DNA of 64,000 bases, taken from the NCBI GenBank assembly GCA_019358835.1, contig JAHHIH010000004.1, positions 186,001 to 250,000 on the forward strand. The letters are read 5' to 3'. This document shows, one piece after another, positions 54,834 through 62,709 of this stretch. Below the pieces are notes generated by a model. That model saw nothing but the letters and a program-made list of their open reading frames with translations. It searched no databases and was not told the DNA's origin. How positions within the stretch are numbered: the stretch's first letter is position 1; each line of letters begins with the position of its first letter. Both the position numbers and the translations under genes were made by a program. The DNA comes from Tildeniella torsiva UHER 1998/13D. Lineage in GTDB: Bacteria > Cyanobacteriota > Cyanobacteriia > Phormidesmidales > Phormidesmidaceae.

Positions 54834-54927
54834 GGGTGTAGAACCGCCAGCAAACCAGTGGATATTGTACTGCTGATTACAGTAGCGATTTTTCCTCCCA
54901 TTGCGTTTAACTCGCCCAATCTAATCC

Positions 54928-54990
54928 AACCCCTCATCTCCCCTACCTTCCCCACCTTCCCCATCTCCCTCACCCTCGCTCGCTACCCTC
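54928..54990. repeat. Pyrimidine-rich microrepeat upstream of the coiled-coil gene
   Basis: CCCCTCATCTCCCCTACC and CCCCACCTTCCCCATC, with related words, form a C/T-rich tract of the same family as at 4060 and 44700. It lies in the divergent gap between the ABC ATPase and the coiled-coil protein gene. Confidence 0.65.
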
Positions 54991-55034
54991 TACTACAATG
55001 ACCAAGTCCATTGGGCCAATGGCCATCGCTTAGA

Positions 55035-55490
55035 ATGGAACTATTCAAGCGCCAGGTGTGGATCAACTTCCTAGGCTTGCTGCCCGGTAGCCTAGTTACT
55101 GTTTTAGCGATCGCTGTCGCCTTTCTGAGGTTTTATGACGAACAAGACTTCCGATTCCTCAGCATCGTCGCCCAGCCCCAAACCTGGAGCAACCGACTCA
55201 CTGTGGCAGCCCTCCTGGCTGCACTGGCTAATTTCGGCGTTGAGTGGAACCGTCGAAATCGAGAAGGAAACCGCGAGGCTGAAGCAGGAGAACGCGAGAC
55301 TCGCCGAGAGAGAGAAGAAGCTCGAAGAGATCAACAGGCGGCTCTTAGAGATCGACAAGAAGTACGCTACCGCCAAGCCCAAATCCGATACCAACTAGAC
55401 CCCAGTGAGTCGAACCGACAAGAGCTGGAATCGGTGTTGGCAGCACTTGAAGAGTATGAGCAGACTTTAGACGAGGCTCTCAGTTCCTGA
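55035..55490 (+). CDS. Membrane-anchored coiled-coil protein of unknown function
   Basis: From the ATG at 55035 (MELFKRQVWINFLG) this is a 151-residue protein with two hydrophobic helices (about 10-32 and 55-75) and then a very charged Arg/Glu-rich helical region (about 75-151). The +1 frame of 55135-55398 is also open and reads a clean heptad coiled coil (QENARLAEREKKLEEIN), which is unusual. I take the frame ending at 55490 as the present gene because it continues to the D27-like gene. The family is not recognised. Confidence 0.6.
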   Translation: MELFKRQVWINFLGLLPGSLVTVLAIAVAFLRFYDEQDFRFLSIVAQPQTWSNRLTVAALLAALANFGVEWNRRNREGNREAEAGERETRREREEARRDQQAALRDRQEVRYRQAQIRYQLDPSESNRQELESVLAALEEYEQTLDEALSS

Positions 55491-56160
55491 CCTTGGGGCA
55501 AGGTTGGGGATCACGGGTGGCTAGAGAGCAATGATCAATCAAACAGGGCTGTTGATAGGCATCCTCGCTCTCCAACGGCGGCGGCGGCTGGCCGAAGATC
55601 ATTTCACAGCTAAAGTCCTCAAAGTTCGGCACCATGGTGAGGGGAATGCCGAAGTCTTCGGTGAAAAAGCGCTGGGTGGGCAGCTTGCACATGTTGATGC
55701 ACATGCCAACGCAGCGGCTTTCATCGAGGTAGCGACATTTTTTGATGTGGACGCCGCTGCGCTGCTGGCGGATGCGCCCCTGGGCATCGGTAAATTCTAC
55801 GGTCTTGACCTCGCAGGGGCCGACCAGCCACTCAAACAGCAGGGTGGCAAACCAGGCGTTGAGTTCGCAGACTAGCTGGGTCGGCGAAAACAGGTTGCGA
55901 ATCAGCCACAGCACTTGGGCGGGCACCAGAGACTTGAGCACCACAGCAACGAGCGCCTGCTGCTGCTGGGCATTGCGCCCCTGCATGATCTGAGTGGATA
56001 AATCGACAAAGCCGTCGTAGCCGCTGCGGGCGGTGTCTTTGCCCACGGCCTTGGCCATTTTGCGGCTAAACAGCCAGATGAACAGGCGATCGCCCAAACC
56101 ATCTTGATAAACCGCTTTTTCTGAGGCGGGGCCAAGGCCCGTGGCCGGGGGCGATGCCAT
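55480..56160 (-). CDS. DUF4033 / DWARF27-like protein
   Basis: A 226-residue protein of the DUF4033 family. Plant DWARF27 is an iron-containing beta-carotene isomerase that starts strigolactone synthesis. Signature elements are KKCRYLDESRCVGMCINMCK, PTQRFFTEDFGIPLTMVPNF and a C-terminal cysteine and histidine cluster (QQPCLIDHC). The N-terminal helical part shows no clear transit peptide, as expected in bacteria. A role on carotenoids is inferred from the family. The 3' end overlaps the coiled-coil gene by eleven bases. The start is the ATG at 56160. Confidence 0.85.
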   Translation of the reverse strand: MASPPATGLGPASEKAVYQDGLGDRLFIWLFSRKMAKAVGKDTARSGYDGFVDLSTQIMQGRNAQQQQALVAVVLKSLVPAQVLWLIRNLFSPTQLVCELNAWFATLLFEWLVGPCEVKTVEFTDAQGRIRQQRSGVHIKKCRYLDESRCVGMCINMCKLPTQRFFTEDFGIPLTMVPNFEDFSCEMIFGQPPPPLESEDAYQQPCLIDHCSLATRDPQPCPKVRN

Positions 56161-56232
56161 GGTCAACCAGGAATAATTACTTACTCCAGATTAATACCTG
56201 CGTGGGCGGAGTGACAGCGGCAGGCGAAATCT

Positions 56233-57993
56233 CTACCCCTGGCTGCTGCCCGCAAACTGCTGGGCATAAAACTGGGCGTAGCGGCTCTGGTTGGCCAGCA
56301 GTTCGCTGTGGGTGCCCGCTTCAATCACCTGGCCTTTTTCCATTACCAAAATGCGATCGGCGTCGCGGACGGTGGCTAGGCGGTGGGCAATGATGAAGAC
56401 GGTGCGATCGCTCATCAACCGCTCCAGCGCCTCCTGCACCAGCGCTTCAGACTCGGCATCCAGCGCTGACGTGGCCTCATCCAAAATCAGAATGCGGGGG
56501 TTGAGGAGCACGGCACGGGCGATCGCCACCCGCTGCCGCTGCCCCCCAGACAGGTTCACGCCGCGTTCCCCCATCCAGGTGTAGTAACCCTGGGAAAACT
56601 GGCTGATAAAGTCGTGGGCGTTGGCAATACGGGCCGCCGCTTCCACCGCTTCGATGTCAAAGTCTTTTTGACCAAAGGCAATATTTTGGGCGATTGTGCC
56701 CGAAAACAGAGTGGTCTCCTGGGGCACAATGCCGATCTGCCGCCGCAGGCTGCGCAGGGTGACGGTGGCCACATCCACATCGTCAATGAAAATCTGGCCC
56801 GACTGGGGGTCGTAGAACCGGGGCAGCAGGTTGACCAGAGTGGATTTGCCCGCGCCTGAGGAGCCTACCAGGGCAATTTTTTCGCCGGGGAGAGCCAGCA
56901 GGTCAAGATTTCGTAGTACAGGTTCGTCGGCCTCGTAGCCAAAGGTGACGTTGCGGTATTCGACTCGACCGGTGACCTTGGGCAGGTCGGTGGCGGTGGA
57001 CAGCTCGCGCACTGCCGGTTCGATGTCGAGCAGCTCAATGATGCGATCGACGGAGGCTTCCCCCTGCTTAAACTCGCCGTAGTTAATGATGACGTGGTTA
57101 ACCGGGTCAATCAGCATTAGCGCCGCAACCACGTAGCTACCAAAGGAGGCCCCGGTGAGGTTTCCCTGGGAAATTTGCCAGGTGCCCACCAGCAAAATCA
57201 GCATCACCACCACGGCGTAGGTAAAGCCCACCACCGGGTACTGCACCGCCTGGAGCCAGGCCGCCTTGTATTTGGCCTGGCGGTTTTTTTCGGCTTCCTG
57301 GGTAAAGCGCTCGACTTCATACTCTTCGGCGGCAAAGGCCCGCACCAGGCGAATGCCGCTAAAAACTTCGGTGACTAGCGACGAGAGGTCGGAGACCAGG
57401 TTTTGGCTGCGCCGCGAAAATTTCAGCATTTGTTCCCCAAACCAGCCGGCCAGGATGGCCAGAATGGGTACCAGCACCACCGCCGTCAGGGTCAGCTGCC
57501 AATTGAGGTAGACCATGTAGCTCAGCACCACCACGAGTTGCAGCACCGAGGGCAAAAAGTCGTGGAACAGCTTTTGGACGACTTCGCCAATGCGGTCAAT
57601 GTCTTCCGTCAGCCGGTAGGATAAATCTCCGGTTTGGCTGCGCTCAAAGTAGGTGAGGCTCAGGCGGTGGATGTGGGTGTACACATCTCTGCGCAGATTA
57701 AAAGCCACCTCTAGGGCGGCCTTCGCCATCAGTGAGTCTTGAATGTATTGCCCGATTTTTTGCAGCGCAAACCCGGCCATGGTGATGGCGATAAACCGTG
57801 ACACCACCGGCACGTTGCCTGCCGCCAACTGCTCCAGAATATTCCCCGATAGCCAGGCCAGGATGGGCCAGAAGGAAACAAAAATAATGGTGCCACACAG
57901 CGCTTGTGCGATGGTGCGCCACTCGCGCCGTACGTAGGGAGCCAGCGTCCAATAGTTGGAGCTTTGGGAGGGGCGCTCGGGGTTCAAGGGCAA
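56233..57993 (-). CDS. ABC exporter (fused membrane and ATPase domains)
   Basis: A 586-residue half-transporter: six-helix exporter domain (about 25-320) and nucleotide-binding domain (about 340-580) with Walker A GSSGAGKST, Q-loop VPQETTLFS, signature LSGGQRQRVAIARA, Walker B ILILDEATSALD and H-loop IIAHRLATV. It resembles the MsbA/HepA/HlyB-type lipid or peptide exporters common in cyanobacteria. The substrate is unknown. It follows the D27-like gene's upstream region and diverges from rdgB. Confidence 0.92.
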   Translation of the reverse strand: MPLNPERPSQSSNYWTLAPYVRREWRTIAQALCGTIIFVSFWPILAWLSGNILEQLAAGNVPVVSRFIAITMAGFALQKIGQYIQDSLMAKAALEVAFNLRRDVYTHIHRLSLTYFERSQTGDLSYRLTEDIDRIGEVVQKLFHDFLPSVLQLVVVLSYMVYLNWQLTLTAVVLVPILAILAGWFGEQMLKFSRRSQNLVSDLSSLVTEVFSGIRLVRAFAAEEYEVERFTQEAEKNRQAKYKAAWLQAVQYPVVGFTYAVVVMLILLVGTWQISQGNLTGASFGSYVVAALMLIDPVNHVIINYGEFKQGEASVDRIIELLDIEPAVRELSTATDLPKVTGRVEYRNVTFGYEADEPVLRNLDLLALPGEKIALVGSSGAGKSTLVNLLPRFYDPQSGQIFIDDVDVATVTLRSLRRQIGIVPQETTLFSGTIAQNIAFGQKDFDIEAVEAAARIANAHDFISQFSQGYYTWMGERGVNLSGGQRQRVAIARAVLLNPRILILDEATSALDAESEALVQEALERLMSDRTVFIIAHRLATVRDADRILVMEKGQVIEAGTHSELLANQSRYAQFYAQQFAGSSQG

Positions 57994-58128
57994 AACCTTT
58001 GCAATAGCATACTGTTCACCACGCTACCAGGTTTAGGCCAGATCTGCATTTGGGGTCTAGGCCATTTTGCCCGGCGGGGCAAGGCACTACAATCGACCCA
58101 TGGCCTATGTTTGGGGGATATGTTGCGG

Positions 58129-58731
58129 ATGCCCACGGTTATTGTTGCCACCGGAAACCCCGGCAAGCTGAAAGAGATGCAGGTGTATCTAGGTGAGCTG
58201 GGCTGGGAGCTTCAGCTCAAGCCTGATGCCATTGATATAGAAGAGACGGGCACCACGTTTTTAGAGAATGCTCGGCTCAAGGCGGCAGGGGTTGCTAAGG
58301 CCCTCGGCCAGTGGGCGATCGCCGACGACTCGGGCCTAGAGGTGCACGCCCTCGGCGGTGCCCCCGGCATCTACTCGGCCCGCTACGCTGCCAGCGACGC
58401 CGCCAGAATCGATCGCCTGCTCCAGGAGCTAGAGAGTGAGCGCGGTGGTCAAGGATCCTCTGGGGAGGGCGATCGCAGCGCCCAGTTTGTCTGCGCCCTA
58501 GCCCTGGCTAACCCCCAGGGCGATATTGTGCTAGAAACCGAGGGCGTTTGCCCCGGCGAAATTTTGTTGGAGCCGCGCGGTGCGGGGGGCTTTGGCTACG
58601 ACCCGATTTTTTATCTGCCCACGTTGGGCAAAAGCTTTGCTGAGATGTCGCCCGAGCAAAAAGACGCGAATAGTCATCGGGGTATTGCCTTTGGTCAACT
58701 GATGCCCCAGCTTAAGAAACTAGCTCTATAA
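58129..58731 (+). CDS. rdgB: Non-canonical purine NTP pyrophosphatase (RdgB/HAM1)
   Basis: RdgB removes dITP and XTP from the nucleotide pool. From the ATG at 58129 (MPTVIVATGNPGK) the protein has 200 residues, the usual size; the upstream open frame to 57904 is not family-like. Motifs are TGNPGKLKEMQ, the DDSGLEV loop with the catalytic Asp, APGIYSARYA, FGYDPIFY and a C-terminal SHRG...AFGQL segment. A strong terminator follows within three bases. Confidence 0.94.
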   Translation: MPTVIVATGNPGKLKEMQVYLGELGWELQLKPDAIDIEETGTTFLENARLKAAGVAKALGQWAIADDSGLEVHALGGAPGIYSARYAASDAARIDRLLQELESERGGQGSSGEGDRSAQFVCALALANPQGDIVLETEGVCPGEILLEPRGAGGFGYDPIFYLPTLGKSFAEMSPEQKDANSHRGIAFGQLMPQLKKLAL

Positions 58732-58733
58732 CG

Positions 58734-58784
58734 ACTATCCGGAGGATGCCCAGACCTTATGGGGCATCCTCCGGATAGTTTTGA
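58734..58784. terminator. Strong terminator hairpin after rdgB
   Basis: ACTATCCGGAGGATGCCC at 58734-58751 pairs with GGGCATCCTCCGGATAGT at 58762-58779, then TTTTG. An 18-base near-perfect stem makes it a firm rho-independent terminator for rdgB, and on the other strand it may also end the psbY transcript. Confidence 0.85.
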
Positions 58785-58860
58785 GACGCTGGTGGCCATC
58801 GCCGCTGCCCGTCGGAGTTGGGCTTTGACCATCGCGCTTTGGGTTTACGGTCGCCTAGAC

Positions 58861-58980
58861 CTAGGCTTCTCGATTGAGGAAGTCTTGTAGCTGCCCCAGA
58901 GCGGCTCGACCAATGTTAAATACAGCCCAGCTTCCGGCCACGATAATTGGCAGTAGAACGACAACAACACGCCAGTCCAT
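58861..58980 (-). CDS. psbY: Photosystem II protein Y
   Basis: PsbY is a single-helix thylakoid membrane subunit at the edge of photosystem II next to cytochrome b559. The 39-residue product starts [18 protein letters not shown], continues with [14 protein letters not shown] and ends NREA; the N-terminal MDWR and the NIGRAALxQL segment after the helix are diagnostic. AGGAGG lies nine bases before the ATG (on the minus strand, near 58990). It is expected to be cotranscribed with nothing nearby; the rdgB terminator follows downstream. Confidence 0.93.
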   Translation of the reverse strand: MDWRVVVVLLPIIVAGSWAVFNIGRAALGQLQDFLNREA

Positions 58981-59639
58981 AGGGCATAGCCTCCTAAATG
59001 GGTTTTGCTTAAATACTTGTCACAATTTTCTCATAATGTACACCACCTGGGGCGATCGCGGGCAGAGAGATTTTTAGCTTGAAACTGGGTCAGGCTCTCA
59101 AAACCCCTTGCCCCGACGGTATGACCTGTCTAGATTTACCCAAATCGCTCTAGGCCTAAGGGTGCGTAAAGTTGCTTGGCTGCAATCGCTCGGCTGCGGT
59201 TGGGGCAGCCTGTTTCCTTGGGTAACCGATGGCGTTGAGTTCGAGGCGAGCTGGCTTGGCACCTTCAGGGGCGTTGTAGGGGATCTGCCAAGAGCTTCCT
59301 ATCGCTGCATTCTGGCCGATGGCTGGACTGTGGCATAGGCGTGGCTTATGGACAGAGGGGGAAATGCTGATTGAATTCGGTTGAAATCCGTCTTTTTTAG
59401 TGAATCCACCCCGTCAATAGCTATCGGGATACAACCCCTTTTCTGTCTTCCTGTAGAGAGTATTTAATTTTATTAAGCGTAGTATCAAGAGTAGCCAGTC
59501 AATAACAGCATCTGTTATCGCCGATAGGAGGTAGTTAAGCTGTCGTTTTGCTGGCGCTGTGTGTTGGTTGTGTGTTTGTAGAGGGCTGACCAGTAGGGTC
59601 GGCGACAAAAGGCTTTAAAGAACTGATTCCCGGTCATAG
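58981..59639. other. Long intergenic region right of psbY
   Basis: Roughly 660 bases contain no gene I can support; an open frame at 59108-59338 has no ribosome-binding site and an implausible composition. The left end is the psbY promoter region; on the minus strand TACATTAT near 59032-59039 is a possible -10. The rest is A/T-rich in places, with no repeat I recognise, and ends in a terminator hairpin. Confidence 0.5.
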
Positions 59640-59665
59640 TTCGGCCTTCGGCTGAAGATTTTTTT
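59640..59665 (+). terminator. Terminator-like hairpin ahead of the 59-residue protein gene
   Basis: TTCGGCC at 59640-59646 and GGCTGAA at 59650-59656 form a seven-base stem with one G-U pair, followed by GA and seven T residues (59659-59665). It lies 25 bases before the ATG at 59690, so it either ends an upstream RNA or attenuates the small-protein transcript. Confidence 0.65.
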
Positions 59666-59689
59666 GCGACTTTCTATAAGGAGTAAACC

Positions 59690-59869
59690 ATGCCTAGATT
59701 AGTAGGAAAACGCTCTAATTCTGGTTTTCTGTGGAGCTTGACAGTGCTGGTAGTGGCGATCGCAGGCCTCGGCACCTTGGAGTATAAAGGCTACACCGAT
59801 CTTGTGCCAGAGATTGGCCCCCAGGCCCAGCCCGTGTTCGGCGGCTCTGATGAATCCAATCTGCTTTAG
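59690..59869 (+). CDS. Small single-span membrane protein
   Basis: A 59-residue protein with a basic N-terminus (MPRLVGKRSNSG), one hydrophobic helix (about residues 13-30) and an acidic, proline- and serine-containing C-terminal part (about 31-59). AAGGAG six bases before the ATG is a good ribosome-binding site. It lies 127 bases upstream of the PRC-barrel gene, so the two could share a transcript. The family is unknown; reading-frame evidence is the strong start signal and coherent membrane layout. Confidence 0.6.
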   Translation: MPRLVGKRSNSGFLWSLTVLVVAIAGLGTLEYKGYTDLVPEIGPQAQPVFGGSDESNLL

Positions 59870-59996
59870 GGTCTTAATCCCTAGCTCTTAGTCATTTTTT
59901 CGTTTAGTGGCTTAGATGTCTACTGATGATTTTTCTGGCTGAATCTAAGCCTCAACAAGATCCAAACCCACAAGAACTTAAGTCAAAGGAGCAACT

Positions 59997-61910
59997 ATGC
60001 GACAAGGTAGCGATATTTTAGGAAAATCAATTTTTGCCTACGATACTGGCAGAACGCTGGAGTCGGTGCGCGATCTAATTTTTGATCACGAAACCAGTCA
60101 GGTGCTGGGATTTTTGGTAGCCGAAGCAGGTTGGTTTAAGAGCGCCCGCATTTTGCCGCTGTCGTCGGTTAAGGCCATTGGCCCCAGCGGTATTATTACT
60201 GCCGATAAGAGCACCTTGGTGCCTGCCAGAACGCTCGCCCGCGTCAAGGCCCTGCTGAAGGAAAACAACGTGCTGCGGGGCACCAAAATCATGACCACCG
60301 ACGGGCGCAACCTGGGCACGATGGTTGACGTATTTTTTGATGAGACGACAGGGCTAGTGGAGGGCTATGAAGTGTCGGGCGGCCTATTTGCTGACGCCTA
60401 TTCGGGGCGATCGTTCGTGCCTGCCCTGCAAACCTTGACCATTGGTGAAGACGTGGCCTTTGTGGTGCCCGAAACCGCTGACCTCATGGAAGAGCAGGTA
60501 GGTGGTGTGCTCGGCGCGCTACAGTCGGCGGGCGATCGCCTGCAAGAGGCCGGTCAGTACACGGGCACCAAATTGCAGGAGGCGACCACCTACACTGGCA
60601 CAAAGCTGCAAGAGGCCGGTCAGTACACCAGCGAGAAGCTGCAAGTGGCGGCCGCCGCCGCCCAAAAAGACTGGGAAACCATGACCCTGGCTGCCAGCCA
60701 ACAGTACGATTCGGCCCGCCGCAACGCCGAAGTCTCAATTACCAACGCGGTCATTAGCCCTGAAGACCAGGGAGCCTACGCCCTGGGCAAAGCCACCCAA
60801 TCCGCCGTGGTCAGCGATCAAGGTGTGGTAGTCATTCCCCCCGGTGTGGTGGTGACGGCCTTGGAGGTGCAGCAGGCTGTCAATAACGCCGTGCTCGATC
60901 GCCTGTACCGGGCGACGGGCGGCGACATTGGCCAGGAGGCCAGCGATCGCATTCAGACCGCCACCCAAGCGGCCAAAGAGCAGTTTCAGCTGGCGTCTCA
61001 GCAGGCCCAGCTACAGCTACAGGCGGCCACTGAGCAAGCCAGCCGCGACCTCAAAGGTCTCCAGCAAGACACCTTGGCTACCGTGACCAACGCCGCCGTC
61101 GATCCTGAAAAACAGCGTACCCACGCCGTGGGCAAAACCGTTGCCCGCGATATCTATACCCTCCAGGGCAATCTGCTGATTGCCAAGGGGGCGGTAGTCA
61201 CCCCTGGGGTGCTCACCCTAGCCGATGCCGCCGGGGTGCTTGACGAACTCTACCGAGCTACGGGCGGCAATATTGGCGCTGAGTTCACTCAGCAGGCCAG
61301 TGGTTGGTTAGCCAAGCCTGCGGTTGAGCAAACCCTAGGTCGCCGGGCCACCTCTACGGTGCGCACCCCCTCGGGCTTGGTGATCGTAGCAGGCGGGCAA
61401 ATCGTCACCGAACTGGTGCTAGACCGCGCCCAGGCCCACCACCAAGAACAGGCGCTGATGGTGGCCACTGGGCTCAGCCTCGATGAAGCCTATCGCCAGG
61501 GGGCGAGCCAGGGCCTGTTGAAGACTAACGAGCGGTTGAGAACCACCTCTGCGATCGCCGGTCGGCAGCTACAGACTGGCGCTAGCCAGCTACAGAGCGA
61601 AGCCGCTACCCTGTGGGTTGTCTGCCAGCGTCAGGCGCTCAAGGCTCGGCTTCAGGTGCAGCAGTTCATCGAAAATCGCCGCATTCAGGGGGCGCTCGGT
61701 CGGCCGGTCACGCGGGTGATTCTCGACGGGCATGACCAGGTGATTTTGAACGTAGGCGATCTGATCACCCATAGGGCGATCGACCTCGCCCGCGAGGCTG
61801 GCTGCCTGGAGATTTTGCTGGGGTCGGTGTACAACCACACCCCAGAGCTTACCCGCTCTGACCTGCGCGCCCCTGGCCCAGGGGAAGCTGCCCTGGTGCG
61901 CCAGGGCTAG
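59997..61910 (+). CDS. PRC-barrel protein with helical repeats and four repeated modules
   Basis: A 637-residue soluble protein. Residues 1-75 and about 90-160 are two PRC-barrel domains (ILGKSIFAYDTGRTLESVRD and IMTTDGRNLGTMVDVFFDE). Residues 182-214 are three 11-residue repeats (LQEAGQYTGTK type) that form an amphipathic, LEA-like helix. Then a roughly 45-residue module occurs four times (262-309, 378-424, 447-492, 567-611) with the pattern hGKxV...GVVVIPxGVVVTxxxLxxA. Long Gln/Ala-rich helices join them. AAGGAG lies five bases before the ATG. Such PRC proteins are seen in cyanobacteria, but the function is unknown; stress protection or a structural role is inference. Confidence 0.85.
   Translation: MRQGSDILGKSIFAYDTGRTLESVRDLIFDHETSQVLGFLVAEAGWFKSARILPLSSVKAIGPSGIITADKSTLVPARTLARVKALLKENNVLRGTKIMTTDGRNLGTMVDVFFDETTGLVEGYEVSGGLFADAYSGRSFVPALQTLTIGEDVAFVVPETADLMEEQVGGVLGALQSAGDRLQEAGQYTGTKLQEATTYTGTKLQEAGQYTSEKLQVAAAAAQKDWETMTLAASQQYDSARRNAEVSITNAVISPEDQGAYALGKATQSAVVSDQGVVVIPPGVVVTALEVQQAVNNAVLDRLYRATGGDIGQEASDRIQTATQAAKEQFQLASQQAQLQLQAATEQASRDLKGLQQDTLATVTNAAVDPEKQRTHAVGKTVARDIYTLQGNLLIAKGAVVTPGVLTLADAAGVLDELYRATGGNIGAEFTQQASGWLAKPAVEQTLGRRATSTVRTPSGLVIVAGGQIVTELVLDRAQAHHQEQALMVATGLSLDEAYRQGASQGLLKTNERLRTTSAIAGRQLQTGASQLQSEAATLWVVCQRQALKARLQVQQFIENRRIQGALGRPVTRVILDGHDQVILNVGDLITHRAIDLAREAGCLEILLGSVYNHTPELTRSDLRAPGPGEAALVRQG
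60540..60638 (+). repeat. Three tandem 33-bp repeats within the PRC-barrel gene
   Basis: Three 33-base units (60540-60572, 60573-60605, 60606-60638) encode LQEAGQYTGTK, LQEATTYTGTK and LQEAGQYTSEK. The units keep nucleotide similarity, including the AGGCCGGTCAGTACAC word in units one and three, suggesting fairly recent duplication. Confidence 0.8.
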
Positions 61911-61971
61911 AGAGCCGGTTAATTAGCCACAGCCGTACTTGTTAAGGAGTGTTAAGGAGGCGCACCGCTGG

Positions 61972-61994
61972 CTAGCTGGGCATTGCCCAGCTAG
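61972..61994. repeat. Perfect 10-bp palindrome after the PRC gene
   Basis: CTAGCTGGGC is mirrored by GCCCAGCTAG around ATT (61972-61994). There is no T run directly after it. Just before it, GTTAAGGAGTGTTAAGGAGG is an imperfect duplicated word. A proper terminator lies 10 bases further right. Confidence 0.6.
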
Positions 61995-62003
61995 CACCTC
62001 ACG

Positions 62004-62051
62004 TTGTCCAGGGATAGACAGACTCAACCTGTTTATCCCTGGACAATTTTT
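62004..62051 (+). terminator. Rho-independent terminator of the PRC-barrel transcript
   Basis: TTGTCCAGGGATA at 62004-62016 pairs with TATCCCTGGACAA at 62034-62046 and is followed by TTTTTATT. It lies about 94 bases after the PRC-barrel stop codon and ends that transcript. Confidence 0.85.
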
Positions 62052-62709
62052 ATTGTCGAAGCTGAAAGGCCAGGGGCTCATCGATACAATTCCCCGCCCT
62101 GGGCACGCGCTTGCTCAGCGCAAACGTCTTCGTCAAAGACCGCTGTCATGACTCCAGCCTACCTGGTAAGGCCTGTCCCCCAGGATGTAAGCGAGCCCTT
62201 CGCACTCGGCACTGGGGGCCTCTAACCTGCCTTGATCTAGGACACCTTAATTTATTGGTGGTGGAAGAAATTGGGGAGTGTGCGATCGCGCTCAAAATTC
62301 TCCGATTGCGAAAAATAGGCAGACCCAAAAGCACCGTTCTCTGCCCTAAGAAAGAGGACTGAATTTATTTTTCTCAGAGTTATTAACTTGTGAAAACTTC
62401 GCTTACCAAGAGCAGCGGTGATTCTGTAGTTTGTTACTTAACCTGTCGTAGCCTTAGGAGATCTAAAGCCTTGCGGGATATTTCTCGGACTGGCTCACGC
62501 CTCTCTACGGCTAGGCTGTTAAGCGCTGTAAACCCGATTTCTGAACGTAATCCTCTGGCCGACTGGGGGAGCACGCCGATGTCTTGGGTTGGCTTGTAAT
62601 GCCTGAAAGGGCTTATTTAAGCTTTCTATAGACTCAGGTTATAGCCGTCTATCGAGTAGGAAGCGCCTTTATCCGCTCTGTATTTTCGAGTAGAAGAGAG
62701 GAGAGTCCC
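62052..62709. promoter_or_regulatory. Long upstream region of psaA
   Basis: No gene is supported in these 658 bases. It must carry the psaA(B) promoter and a leader. GTTACTTAA near 62423-62433 is a weak match to one half of the HLR1 (RpaB-binding) element that often controls photosystem genes. The spacing and second half are not convincing. GAGG lies shortly before the psaA ATG. Confidence 0.4.

Noticed and set aside
57904..58128. 75-residue N-terminal extension of rdgB
   Set aside because: Not family-like and overlaps the start region of the divergent ABC exporter; MPTVIVATGNPGK is the standard beginning.
59108..59338. 76-residue open frame right of psbY
   Set aside because: No ribosome-binding site before it and a Trp/Gly-rich text unlike real proteins; it is likely chance.
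62390..62599. 69-residue open frame upstream of psaA
   Set aside because: Composition (Ser/Arg/Leu with no hydrophobic core) and absence of a start signal suggest non-coding DNA.
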